DNA of 63,284 nt from an uncultured Oscillospiraceae bacterium (GTDB lineage Bacteria > Bacillota > Clostridia > Oscillospirales > Acutalibacteraceae): contig URZE01000008.1 of the NCBI GenBank assembly GCA_900552265.1, positions 1 through 63,284 of the forward strand. Reading direction: 5' to 3'. The first letter of the stretch is position 1. Every line of letters begins with the position of its first letter. Positions 54,648 to 62,947 of this stretch are shown one piece after another. The translations under genes were made by a program, and so were the position numbers. The notes beneath the pieces were generated by a model, which was not told the DNA's origin, did no database searches, and saw only the letters and a list, made by a program, of their open reading frames with translations.

Positions 54648-55793
54648 GTGATATATCTGGACAATTCGGCAACAACTTATCCCAAGCCACTGTCAGTATA
54701 CAGTGCAGTGTCACAGGGAATAAAAAATTACGGAGCAAATCCGGGAAGAAGCGGTCATACCATGTCACGTAAATCGGGAGAAGAAATGGAAAAATGCAGA
54801 AAAACTGCGGCAAGATTGTTCGGAGTAAAAGATTTTCGAAATATAGCATTTACTCTCAATTGTACACAGGCGATAAATATGGTAATTAAGGGTATTTTAA
54901 AACCTGGTGACCATGTTGTTACTTCATGTATAGAACATAATGCTGTTATGCGTCCTTTAAATAAATTGGAAAAAGACGGTGTTATCAGCTATACAGCAGT
55001 TAAAGTTTATCCTGAGGATAATGATAAAACACTGGATTCTTTCAGACAAGGTATTAATTCGAAAACAGCTCTTATAGTTTGTACTCACGCTTCGAATGTG
55101 TGGGGAATAAAACTTCCGATAAATAGAATTATTGCTTTGGCGAAAATATATGGTATACCTGTTCTTATAGATTGCGCTCAGTCTGGTGGATTGATTCCCA
55201 TTGATGCAGAAATGCTTGGAGCGGATTTTATGTGTTTTGCTGGACACAAAGGACTTTATGGTCCTATGGGAACAGGGATGCTTATAGCTAATAGTGCCGA
55301 AAAATTGGATACCATAATTGAAGGCGGTACAGGAACAGATTCCATGAAACTTTGTCATCCTAAAGAAATGCCTCAAAAATTCGAGAGCGGTACTCCAAAT
55401 ATCACGGGAATCTCAGGATTAAGAGCTGGTATGGAATTTGTGATGAATAAAGGAATAGAAAATATTTCAAATCACGAAAGTAAATTAATTTTATATCTTT
55501 ATGATAGATTAAAAAATATTCCGGGAGTTAAACTTTATATGCCAAGGCCAAATTCAGAATTTTTTGTTCCGCTTCTCAGTTTCAATATTGAAGGATATGT
55601 AAGTGATGAAGTAGGAAAAATTCTTGATAAAAATGCAATAGAGGTAAGAACTGGACTTCAATGTGCGCCATCAGCTCATGAATTTGGTGGGACTTCCGAT
55701 ATAGGAGTTGTCAGAGTAAGTCCTTCGGCATTCAACACAAAATTCGAAATAGACAGACTTGTTGATGTTGTAAAGGCAATAAAATCCAAATAA
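54648..55793 (+). CDS. cysteine desulfurase-like PLP enzyme
   Basis: This 381-residue class V aminotransferase-fold protein is close to the NifS/SufS-like group. YLDNSATTYPKP at the N-terminus, the HNA of the PLP ring stack (IEHNAVMRP), the PLP lysine in FAGHKGLYGPMG (about 204-215) and the conserved Cys in TGLQCAPSAHEFGG (about 340) support sulfur transfer from cysteine. It is of the isolated type (not next to iscU or sufBCD). Start is GTG 54648 after AGGAGG; the overlapping ATG at 54646 is followed at once by TGA and cannot be the start. Selenocysteine lyase activity is an alternative. Confidence 0.85.
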   Translation: MIYLDNSATTYPKPLSVYSAVSQGIKNYGANPGRSGHTMSRKSGEEMEKCRKTAARLFGVKDFRNIAFTLNCTQAINMVIKGILKPGDHVVTSCIEHNAVMRPLNKLEKDGVISYTAVKVYPEDNDKTLDSFRQGINSKTALIVCTHASNVWGIKLPINRIIALAKIYGIPVLIDCAQSGGLIPIDAEMLGADFMCFAGHKGLYGPMGTGMLIANSAEKLDTIIEGGTGTDSMKLCHPKEMPQKFESGTPNITGISGLRAGMEFVMNKGIENISNHESKLILYLYDRLKNIPGVKLYMPRPNSEFFVPLLSFNIEGYVSDEVGKILDKNAIEVRTGLQCAPSAHEFGGTSDIGVVRVSPSAFNTKFEIDRLVDVVKAIKSK

Positions 55794-55847
55794 TATTTTT
55801 AAATTTGTTAATTCCGTTGAATTGTTTTTGAGTTAACATAATCTTTA

Positions 55848-55875
55848 TTGCAACTAAAATTAAATATGTTAAAAT
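55848..55875 (+). promoter_or_regulatory. candidate SigA promoter of cdaA-cdaR
   Basis: TTGCAA (55848-55853), 16-base spacer, TAAAAT (55870-55875), 106 bases before the cdaA start. Confidence 0.5.
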
Positions 55876-55981
55876 TAAAGTATTAACTTGAAGAAATTTA
55901 TGCTTTTGAATTATGTCGAAGTATAAAAATGAGTTAATACTTGTTTTATTAAAAGAAAAGTTTATTGGAAAGAGGTAAATA

Positions 55982-56860
55982 ATGAACTGGTTATCGGGAA
56001 TTTATCCGGCTGTTCAAAGTCTTATACGAACTTTTAATGTATACGATATTATAGATATTTCTGTAGTTGCTTTTTTAATTTATCATCTTATAAAGATAAT
56101 AAGAGAATCCAGAGCGGGTCAACTGGTAAAAGGGATAGTAATAATACTTGTGGCGTATTTTTTATCTTGTCAACTTCATTTTAGGATGTTAAGCACGATA
56201 TTGAGTAATTTTTTTCAATTTAGTATATTTGCTCTTTTGATTGTATTTCAACCTGAACTGCGCCGTGCGTTAGAGCAACTCGGAAGAAGCGATATAATGG
56301 ACTATTGGTCTTTTAGAAATTCAAAAGCAGATGAAGATTCGCATACTCGTGAATACAGAAGTTTAATAGGCATCACTTCGGATGCAGTAGTTTCTTTGTG
56401 TGACGAAAAAATGGGTGCATTAATCGTGTTTGAGAGAAAAACCAAACTCGGCGAAATTATAGATACAGGTACTGTAATTAAATCTCGACCATCAGTCGCA
56501 TTAATATGTAATATATTTTTTAATAAAGCGCCACTGCATGATGGAGCACTCGTGGTAAGAGATGGTTTATTATATGCTGGGGGATGTATTTTGCCACTTA
56601 CAAAAAGTGATAGATTACGCCGAGAACTCGGAACTCGACACAGAGCTGCAGTAGGAGTAAGCGAAAATTCAGACGCTGTTGCTGTAGTAGTTTCCGAAGA
56701 AACCGGAAAAGTTTCGATAGCAGTCAACGGAACTCTTAAAACATATGAAAGCATGGATTTTTTCAAAAAAGATCTTGAAAAACTTTTGATTGATTACAGA
56801 GTAAAAAAGAGATACAAAAGTATATTCTCCTCCTTTAGAAAGGCGGGAAAAAATGATTAA
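55982..56860 (+). CDS. cdaA: diadenylate cyclase
   Basis: This 292-residue membrane enzyme makes cyclic di-AMP from two ATP. Three N-terminal membrane helices (about residues 8-85) precede the DAC domain, whose active-site motifs are HDGALVVRDG (about 180-189) and GTRHRAAVGVSE (about 217-228). It is the CdaA/DacA type that works with CdaR. ATG start after AAAGAGG. It overlaps cdaR by 8 bases; glmM, often next in such operons, does not follow. Confidence 0.96.
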   Translation: MNWLSGIYPAVQSLIRTFNVYDIIDISVVAFLIYHLIKIIRESRAGQLVKGIVIILVAYFLSCQLHFRMLSTILSNFFQFSIFALLIVFQPELRRALEQLGRSDIMDYWSFRNSKADEDSHTREYRSLIGITSDAVVSLCDEKMGALIVFERKTKLGEIIDTGTVIKSRPSVALICNIFFNKAPLHDGALVVRDGLLYAGGCILPLTKSDRLRRELGTRHRAAVGVSENSDAVAVVVSEETGKVSIAVNGTLKTYESMDFFKKDLEKLLIDYRVKKRYKSIFSSFRKAGKND

Positions 56861-58145
56861 TTTTAATCGTATTCGTCGAAAAATGAAAAGTATAAACTGG
56901 GGAAAATTATTTTATAATAATAAATTTGTGGCTGTTTTTTCGGTTCTATCTTCATTAATAATATGGATAGTTGTATCTTCAAGCAGTACGGAGAGCAATC
57001 CCGTAACAATTTCTGATATCCCCATAAATGTTCCGCTTTCCGAAAGTGCCGTTCAAGATGGACTGAAAATTTTTAGTGGACATGATTTAAAAGCAAGAGT
57101 TGAAATTGCAGGGAATCGACTTGTAGTTGGACAAGTTACAAAAGATAATATACAAATTTCAGCTTCTCAATCTGCTGCGACAATAATGTCACCGGGGAAT
57201 TATACTTTAGAATTATCGGCGAAAAAAGTTGGTTTATTAAAAGATTATGAAATAGTTTCTGATGTAAAACCTTCCGTCATAACGGTGATGGTGGACAGGT
57301 ATAGAGAATCGGAGTTTACCATTGAGCCAGAAATAAATTTTAATCCCAAACAAGGATATTTTGTGGGGAATACAGTTCTTTCGTCTCAGAAAGTTATTTT
57401 GTCGGGTCCGGAAACTGAAATTTCAAAAATAAAAAAAGTAAAAATTTTGAGTAATGTTCCTGGAGAAATAAGTTCTCCGATTACTTTGAGGCTTCCTATA
57501 GTTATGTACGACGCTTACGATAAACAAATTTTAAGTGAAACAATTTCAGCGAGTGTAGATGAAGTTGAAGCCAGTATACCCGTATTGATGAAAAAGGAAA
57601 TAGAAATTTTACCGGATTTTTCAAACCTTCCGGTGGGAATAGATATAAAAAAAGAGTACAAGGATTTTGCAAAAGTAAATCCTTTAAAGCTTGAGATTGC
57701 CGGCCCTGAAGAAATAGTTTCAGTTTTAAAAAATGTAAAACTTGATGCTATAGATTTTAATAAAGTAAATTTCCAAAATTTTAAGTTTGTACTTCCTATA
57801 AATCTCCCGCAAGGGTGTAGAAGTTTAAATAATGTCTATACGGCTGAAGTAAATCTGAATTTGTCACAGTTTCGAGAAAGGATATTTTCAATAAATCAAT
57901 TTTCTTTCAAGAATTTACCTGAAGGAAAAAAAGCAAATGTATATAACAAAAGTATTAATATTTTAGTTTTGGGACCAATAAGTGAAATAAACTCAATAAA
58001 ACAGTCTGACATAGTAGCGGAAATAGATTTTGAAGGTAAGAATGATTTTTTGAGTTCAATGGAAATGCCGGTGAAACTGTACATTAAAAATTCCGATAAA
58101 TCGTGGATTTACGGACAGTATTATGTTAATGTAAATGTTGAGTAA
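56853..58145 (+). CDS. cdaR: YbbR-domain regulator of diadenylate cyclase
   Basis: This 430-residue protein has one N-terminal membrane helix (about 28-48, FVAVFSVLSSLIIWIVVSS) and then four YbbR-like beta domains outside the membrane, with repeated patterns such as PSVITVMVDRY and VILSGPETEISKIKKVKI. It binds and regulates CdaA. ATG start lies in the end of cdaA (AAAGGCGG upstream). The length and repeat number match Firmicutes CdaR. Confidence 0.92.
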   Translation: MINFNRIRRKMKSINWGKLFYNNKFVAVFSVLSSLIIWIVVSSSSTESNPVTISDIPINVPLSESAVQDGLKIFSGHDLKARVEIAGNRLVVGQVTKDNIQISASQSAATIMSPGNYTLELSAKKVGLLKDYEIVSDVKPSVITVMVDRYRESEFTIEPEINFNPKQGYFVGNTVLSSQKVILSGPETEISKIKKVKILSNVPGEISSPITLRLPIVMYDAYDKQILSETISASVDEVEASIPVLMKKEIEILPDFSNLPVGIDIKKEYKDFAKVNPLKLEIAGPEEIVSVLKNVKLDAIDFNKVNFQNFKFVLPINLPQGCRSLNNVYTAEVNLNLSQFRERIFSINQFSFKNLPEGKKANVYNKSINILVLGPISEINSIKQSDIVAEIDFEGKNDFLSSMEMPVKLYIKNSDKSWIYGQYYVNVNVE

Positions 58146-58180
58146 AAAATATAAACGAAGAAAAAGGAAGAATATTATTA

Positions 58181-58579
58181 ATGAGTAGACGTAAATTGCG
58201 TGAACAAGCATTTATATTTTTATTTGAAAGTACTTTTGGATTGCAAAGTTTAAATGAAATAATAACTAATGCAGAACTTGTGAGAGATGAGAAAACCGAT
58301 AATTTTACTCGTGAACTTTTTGAAGGTACTTTGGAAAAACAAGATTTGCTGGATGAATATATTGAAAAAAATTTGAACGGATGGAGTAAAGATCGTTTAT
58401 CAAGGACTGCTCTTTCTATTTTAAGACTTGCAATTTTTGAAATGTTGTTTGTTAAAGAAATTCCTGTAAGTGTTTCAATAAATGAAGCAGTTGAACTTGC
58501 CAAAAAGTACAGCACTAAGCAAGAAGCCTCATATATAAACGGTGTATTGGGTTCTGTAAGTAAAGGTATAGAAAAATAA
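58181..58579 (+). CDS. nusB: transcription antitermination factor NusB
   Basis: This 132-residue helical RNA-binding protein begins MSRRKLREQAFIFLFE and contains LDEYIEKNLNGWSKDRLSRTALSILRLAIFEM and PVSVSINEAVELAKKYSTKQEASYINGVL, the family pattern. It partners with S10 on boxA RNA in rRNA transcription. ATG start follows AAGGAAG. Confidence 0.95.
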   Translation: MSRRKLREQAFIFLFESTFGLQSLNEIITNAELVRDEKTDNFTRELFEGTLEKQDLLDEYIEKNLNGWSKDRLSRTALSILRLAIFEMLFVKEIPVSVSINEAVELAKKYSTKQEASYINGVLGSVSKGIEK

Positions 58580-58601
58580 AAATTTTTAAGGTGATACCAC
58601 A

Positions 58602-59825
58602 ATGATTTCTGTTTCGGCAATAACTGTTTCTCAACTTAATTCCTATGTGAAGGTTTTACTTGAGTCGGACGATAATATCAGAGATGTATTTGTAAGCGGT
58701 GAAATTTCAAATTTTAAAAATCATTATGCAAGCGGACATTTGTATTTTTCTTTGAAAGATGAAAAAAGTGTAGTTAATGTTGTTATGTTTTCGGGTGATG
58801 CACGAAAGATTAAATTTAATCTTTCTGATGGAATGAAAGTGATTGTAAGGGGAAGAGTTTCTTCTTATGAAGCGGCCGGTAGATACCAACTTTATGCTTG
58901 TAATATTTTTCCGCAAGGTAAAGGTGAGCTTTATGCAGAATTTGAACTTCTGAAAGAAAAATTATTTTCAGAGGGTATTTTTGATGAATCTCTTAAAAAA
59001 AGTATTCCAAAATTCCCAACTAAAATAGGTGTTGTTACTTCAAAGACTGGAGCAGTAATACATGATATAAAGAATATTTGTGCAAGGCGTTATCCTCTTT
59101 GTGAGATTGTTTTATATCCAGTAGATGTGCAAGGAGAAAGAGCCTCACATCAAATAGTACAGGGATTAAAATATTTTAATGAATCCTTTGATGTAGATAC
59201 AATTATAGTGGGACGAGGCGGAGGTTCAATTGAAGAATTGTGGGCTTTCAATAAAGAAGAAGTTGCGAGAGCTGTAGCTGAATCAAAAATTCCGATAATA
59301 TCTGCGGTAGGACATGAAACAGATGTTACGATATGCGATTTTGCAGCAGATGTGCGGGCAGCTACTCCGTCTGCCGCAGCCGAAATTGCCACTCCTGACA
59401 AATCTATACTTGAAATTAGTTTGAATAATTTACACGAAAGACTTGAAAAAATATTCAAGTTTCAAAATATCGAACGTTTGCAAATTTATGAATCCTTAAA
59501 ACACGATATTAAAAAATATTCGCCGATTAATGCTATAAACTCTAAATTGAAAGAACTTCAAATTTTTAAACAACGTTTAGATGATGCATTAAAAAATTTA
59601 CTGAAAAATAAAATATATGAATATGATTTAATTTATAAAAGGTTAGAATCATGTTCACAGAATTCTATTTTAAAAAAGGGTTATTCTTTAATTTTGAAAG
59701 ACAGTAAATTGATCAGAAATATAGATGATATAGAAAATGATTCTGAGTATGAAATAATTCTTAATGATGGTTCTGTGAAATGTAAAATAATTGATGTTCA
59801 TAAAATTTGTGAAGTGAGGAAATAA
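58602..59825 (+). CDS. xseA: exodeoxyribonuclease VII large subunit
   Basis: This 407-residue nuclease subunit begins with an OB fold (VSGEISNFKNHYASGHLYFSL) and continues into the catalytic region with GVVTSKTGAVIHDI, the DTIIVGRGGGSIEELWAFN block and the AVGHETDVTICDFAADVRAATPSAAAE segment. A coiled-coil C-terminal region binds the small subunit. It degrades single-stranded DNA from both ends. ATG start after AAGGTG. The stop is 2 bases before xseB. Confidence 0.96.
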   Translation: MISVSAITVSQLNSYVKVLLESDDNIRDVFVSGEISNFKNHYASGHLYFSLKDEKSVVNVVMFSGDARKIKFNLSDGMKVIVRGRVSSYEAAGRYQLYACNIFPQGKGELYAEFELLKEKLFSEGIFDESLKKSIPKFPTKIGVVTSKTGAVIHDIKNICARRYPLCEIVLYPVDVQGERASHQIVQGLKYFNESFDVDTIIVGRGGGSIEELWAFNKEEVARAVAESKIPIISAVGHETDVTICDFAADVRAATPSAAAEIATPDKSILEISLNNLHERLEKIFKFQNIERLQIYESLKHDIKKYSPINAINSKLKELQIFKQRLDDALKNLLKNKIYEYDLIYKRLESCSQNSILKKGYSLILKDSKLIRNIDDIENDSEYEIILNDGSVKCKIIDVHKICEVRK

Positions 59826-59827
59826 GT

Positions 59828-60022
59828 ATGAAAAAAAGTAAAACCAATTTCGAATCTTCAATACAAAGACTTGAAGATATAGTGAGTAAACTTGAAAGTG
59901 GAGAAGAAACTCTTGAAAATTCACTGGAATTGTACGAAGAAGGAATGCAGATAAGTAAGTACTGTAAAGAAATGCTTGATAATGCTGTACAAAGAGTTAC
60001 CATAATAGAAAACGACAAGTAA
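59828..60022 (+). CDS. xseB: exodeoxyribonuclease VII small subunit
   Basis: This 64-residue helical protein contains NFESSIQRLEDIVSKLESGE followed by LENSLELYEEGM, the family consensus. Many copies coat the coiled coil of XseA. ATG start follows GAGGAAATAAGT in the end of xseA, so the two are coupled. Confidence 0.95.
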   Translation: MKKSKTNFESSIQRLEDIVSKLESGEETLENSLELYEEGMQISKYCKEMLDNAVQRVTIIENDK

Positions 60023-60044
60023 ATTCCTTTTAAGGAGAATTGAT

Positions 60045-60875
60045 TTGAAATTTGAAATTCAGTTAGAAAATTACAAGTATAAATTTGAAGAATTTTTAGA
60101 AAGATACGTTCAAGAACTAAGAGGATCAGTAGATGAAAAACTTTTAGATTCCATGAAATATAGCTTGTTTTCTAAGGGAAAAAGGATACGTCCAATTTTG
60201 ATGCTGGCTACCTATGAAATGTGCGGAGGGAAAAGTAAGGAAATTTATAAATTTGCAGCTGCATTGGAGATGATTCATACATACTCGCTGATTCATGATG
60301 ATTTGCCGTGCATGGATAATGATACTATGCGCCGAGGAATAAGCTGTAATCATATTAAATTTGGGGAAAGTACTGCACTTCTATCGGGCGATGCTTTGCT
60401 TACGTATGCCTTTGAAATTGCAAGTTCCTGTGATTGTAACGAATTAAGTGCAAAAAATATTTTAAGAAGTATTGAAGTTTTATCATCAAATTCGGGATGT
60501 AAGGGTATGATTAACGGACAATGCTTAGATTTAGAAAAAAACATAGTAGATAAAGGGAAACTTATTGAGATCTACAATTTAAAAACTTCATGTTTAATTT
60601 CAGCAGCGTCGGAAATAGGAGCTGTTTTAAGTGGAACTTCCGAGGAAAAAATTAATTCATGCAAGAAGTATGGTAAGTATATAGGATTGTGTTTTCAGAT
60701 TGTAGATGACATTTTGGATAACGAAACGTATAATCTTTCTTTTTTTAAAAATCCATCTGCTGTTGACTTTGTAAAAGAATTAACTGAAAAAGCCAAATTT
60801 GAGTTGAAAATTTTTAAAAGTGATGTTACTTTTCTTGAGGATTTTGCGGATTTTTTGATGTGTAGGGTATGTTAA
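60045..60875 (+). CDS. ispA: polyprenyl diphosphate synthase (farnesyl/geranylgeranyl type), with a short C-terminal gap
   Basis: This 276-residue enzyme condenses isopentenyl diphosphate with allylic diphosphates. The first aspartate-rich motif is in HDDLPCMDND followed by TMRRG (about 84-98), and the second is FQIVDDILD (about 220-228), with GKRIRP near residue 45. After the second motif relatives have a GKxxGSDxxxxKxTY segment holding a pyrophosphate-binding lysine; here NETYNLSFFKNPSAVDFV follows and about 18 residues are missing. TTG start 60045 after AAGGAG. It follows xseB by 22 bases and precedes dxs. Confidence 0.92.
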   Translation: MKFEIQLENYKYKFEEFLERYVQELRGSVDEKLLDSMKYSLFSKGKRIRPILMLATYEMCGGKSKEIYKFAAALEMIHTYSLIHDDLPCMDNDTMRRGISCNHIKFGESTALLSGDALLTYAFEIASSCDCNELSAKNILRSIEVLSSNSGCKGMINGQCLDLEKNIVDKGKLIEIYNLKTSCLISAASEIGAVLSGTSEEKINSCKKYGKYIGLCFQIVDDILDNETYNLSFFKNPSAVDFVKELTEKAKFELKIFKSDVTFLEDFADFLMCRVC

Positions 60876-60898
60876 AGTGTGTTAAAATGTGATATAAT
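60871..60898 (+). promoter_or_regulatory. extended -10 promoter before dxs
   Basis: TG-A-TATAAT ends at 60898, with GTTAAA (60871-60876) 16 bases upstream of the -10 hexamer as a weak -35. It lies 45 bases before the dxs start. Confidence 0.5.
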
Positions 60899-60943
60899 GA
60901 AATAAGTGTTTTAATACGATTAAAAGGAAGTTTTATAAGGTTT

Positions 60944-62794
60944 ATGATTTACAATAAGTATCCGTTGTTAAGTCAGATAAATTCACCGCAAGACTTGGAT
61001 AAAATAGAAAATGCAGAGGAACTTTGCTTAGAAATACGACAAAAACTTATAGAAACCGTAGCACATAACGGAGGCCACCTTTCTTCTAATTTAGGAGTTG
61101 TTGAATTAACAGTGGCGTTGCACAAAGTTTTTAATGATCCGTTTGATAGAATAGTTTGGGACGTGGGACATCAGAGTTACGTTCATAAAATGCTTACGGG
61201 AAGAATGAATGAGATTGACAGTATTCGAAAAGAAGGAGGTATTTCTGGCTATACTAACAGATTTGAAAGCTCGTATGATTCTTTTACTGCCGGACATAGT
61301 AGTACTTCAATATCTGCAGCTCTCGGATTGGCAGAATCGAAAAAAATACTTAATGAACCGGGGCATGTTATAGCTGTTATAGGTGATGGAGCTTTGACAG
61401 GAGGCCTTGCTTATGAGGGCTTAAACAATGCGGGAAGATTTAAGAAAAATTTTATAATAGTTCTCAATGATAATAAGATGTCTATTTCTAAAAATGTAGG
61501 TGCCGTGGCCAGGTATCTTTCGGCGGTTAGGATGAGGACTTCTTACATGATGGCTAAAAATACTCTCGAAAGAATACTCAATAAGAGTTCTGTTGGATTG
61601 AAATTGAAGCATTGGATGAAGCGTTCGAAATCTGTTGTAAAAAAAGTTATATATAAAAACAGTATTTTTGAAGATATGGGATTTGCTTACTATGGTCCTG
61701 TTAACGGTCATGATTTGGATCAATTGGAAAAAGCAATGAAAATAGTTAAAGATTTGAATAAACCTGTAGTAGTTCACGTAATGACTAGTAAAGGTAAGGG
61801 ATATAAATTTGCCGAAAAAAATCCCAAAATTTATCATGGGGTATCGTCATTTAACGCAAATACTGGAATTGATTTATCCAAATCTAAAAAGACTTTTTCT
61901 TGGACATTTGGAAAAGCAATGTGCAAATTTGCCGAAGATGATCCCAGAATTTGTGCCCTAACTGCTGCTATGACAATAGGTACAGAGCTTACAGAGTTCA
62001 AAAATAAGTATAAAAACAGATTCTTTGATGTGGGAATTGCTGAAGAACATGCCGTAACATTTTCCGGTGGTCTTGCAGCAGGAGGATTAATACCTGTTTT
62101 TGCGGTATATTCAAGTTTTTTACAGAGGGCTTATGATGAAATAATTCATGATATATCTTTGCAGAAATTTAAAATGGTTTTTGCAGTGGATAGAGCAGGA
62201 TTAGTGGGAGAAGATGGTGAAACTCATCAAGGAATATTCGATGTTCCATTTTTAAGCACAATACCTGATATGACTATATATTCTCCATCATTTTTGGAAG
62301 AAGTTGAGCCTATGCTTGGGAATGCAATATTTGTTTCTCAAAGATTGTCAGCGGTACGCTATCCTCGTGGTTCAGAATTTGAGAAACCTATGGAATTTGT
62401 TTATACTGGGAATAATTATGATTTTTATGGAAATAAAAATGCTAAAATTTTAATCGTAACGTACGGTCGTATATTTTCCAATGTATATTTTGCAAGTAAA
62501 AAATTTGAACCAATTTGTGTTTTAAAACTAAATGTGATTTACCCGATTGATATAGTTGCTGTGAAAGAAAGTTTAAATTTTAAACACATAATATTCTTTG
62601 AAGAATCTATGTTATCAGGTGGCATAGGCGAAAAATTTGGTTCATGTTTAGTTCAAGAAGATTATCAAGGGAGTTATTTAATTAAGGCTATAAATGATGA
62701 ATTTGTGACTCATGCAACAGTGGATTCTCAACTAAAAAAATACAATTTTGACATCGATGGAATAAAATCAGAAATATCTAAGTTGTATGCATAA
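60944..62794 (+). CDS. dxs: 1-deoxy-D-xylulose-5-phosphate synthase
   Basis: This 616-residue thiamine-diphosphate enzyme joins pyruvate and glyceraldehyde-3-phosphate, the first MEP step. Key blocks are GGHLSSNLGVVELTVALH near residue 44, DVGHQSYVHKMLTGR, the ThDP/Mg motif GDGALTGGLAYEGLNN with NDNKMSIS (about 148-187), and in the second half AEEHAVTFSGGLA and DRAGLVGEDGETHQG. Length is typical. ATG start with AAGG a few bases upstream. A strong terminator follows. Confidence 0.97.
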   Translation: MIYNKYPLLSQINSPQDLDKIENAEELCLEIRQKLIETVAHNGGHLSSNLGVVELTVALHKVFNDPFDRIVWDVGHQSYVHKMLTGRMNEIDSIRKEGGISGYTNRFESSYDSFTAGHSSTSISAALGLAESKKILNEPGHVIAVIGDGALTGGLAYEGLNNAGRFKKNFIIVLNDNKMSISKNVGAVARYLSAVRMRTSYMMAKNTLERILNKSSVGLKLKHWMKRSKSVVKKVIYKNSIFEDMGFAYYGPVNGHDLDQLEKAMKIVKDLNKPVVVHVMTSKGKGYKFAEKNPKIYHGVSSFNANTGIDLSKSKKTFSWTFGKAMCKFAEDDPRICALTAAMTIGTELTEFKNKYKNRFFDVGIAEEHAVTFSGGLAAGGLIPVFAVYSSFLQRAYDEIIHDISLQKFKMVFAVDRAGLVGEDGETHQGIFDVPFLSTIPDMTIYSPSFLEEVEPMLGNAIFVSQRLSAVRYPRGSEFEKPMEFVYTGNNYDFYGNKNAKILIVTYGRIFSNVYFASKKFEPICVLKLNVIYPIDIVAVKESLNFKHIIFFEESMLSGGIGEKFGSCLVQEDYQGSYLIKAINDEFVTHATVDSQLKKYNFDIDGIKSEISKLYA

Positions 62795-62803
62795 GATATA
62801 CTT

Positions 62804-62840
62804 ACAATCTGCCAGTATTGGTGGGTTGTATTGTTTTTTT
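62804..62840 (+). terminator. Rho-independent terminator of dxs
   Basis: ACAATCTGCC (62804-62813) pairs with GGTGGGTTGT (62820-62829) with G-U pairs, followed by ATTGTTTTTTT. Confidence 0.85.
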
Positions 62841-62873
62841 ATTAATGATATATTGAATTATTTTTTTAAAGAT

Positions 62874-62912
62874 ATAAAAAACTCCTTGCTCACCAAGCGG
62901 TTTTAACAAGGA
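62874..62912 (-). terminator. terminator of the right-edge minus-strand gene
   Basis: On the minus strand TCCTTG (62912-62907) pairs with CAAGGA (62888-62883), followed by GTTTTTTAT. It is 35 bases after the stop of the edge gene. Confidence 0.65.
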
Positions 62913-62947
62913 ATTTCAATTTATTTTTTTATTCAATTAAAAATTAT

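Noticed and set aside
54957..55376. Opposite-strand frame inside the cysteine desulfurase-like gene
   Set aside because: Shadow of a real PLP enzyme; no motif, no start signal.
56302..56766. Opposite-strand frame inside cdaA
   Set aside because: cdaA has intact diadenylate cyclase motifs; no support for the opposite frame.
58126..58620. Opposite-strand frame covering nusB
   Set aside because: NusB on the plus strand is clear; the other frame is Ser/Phe/Leu-rich as expected from a shadow.
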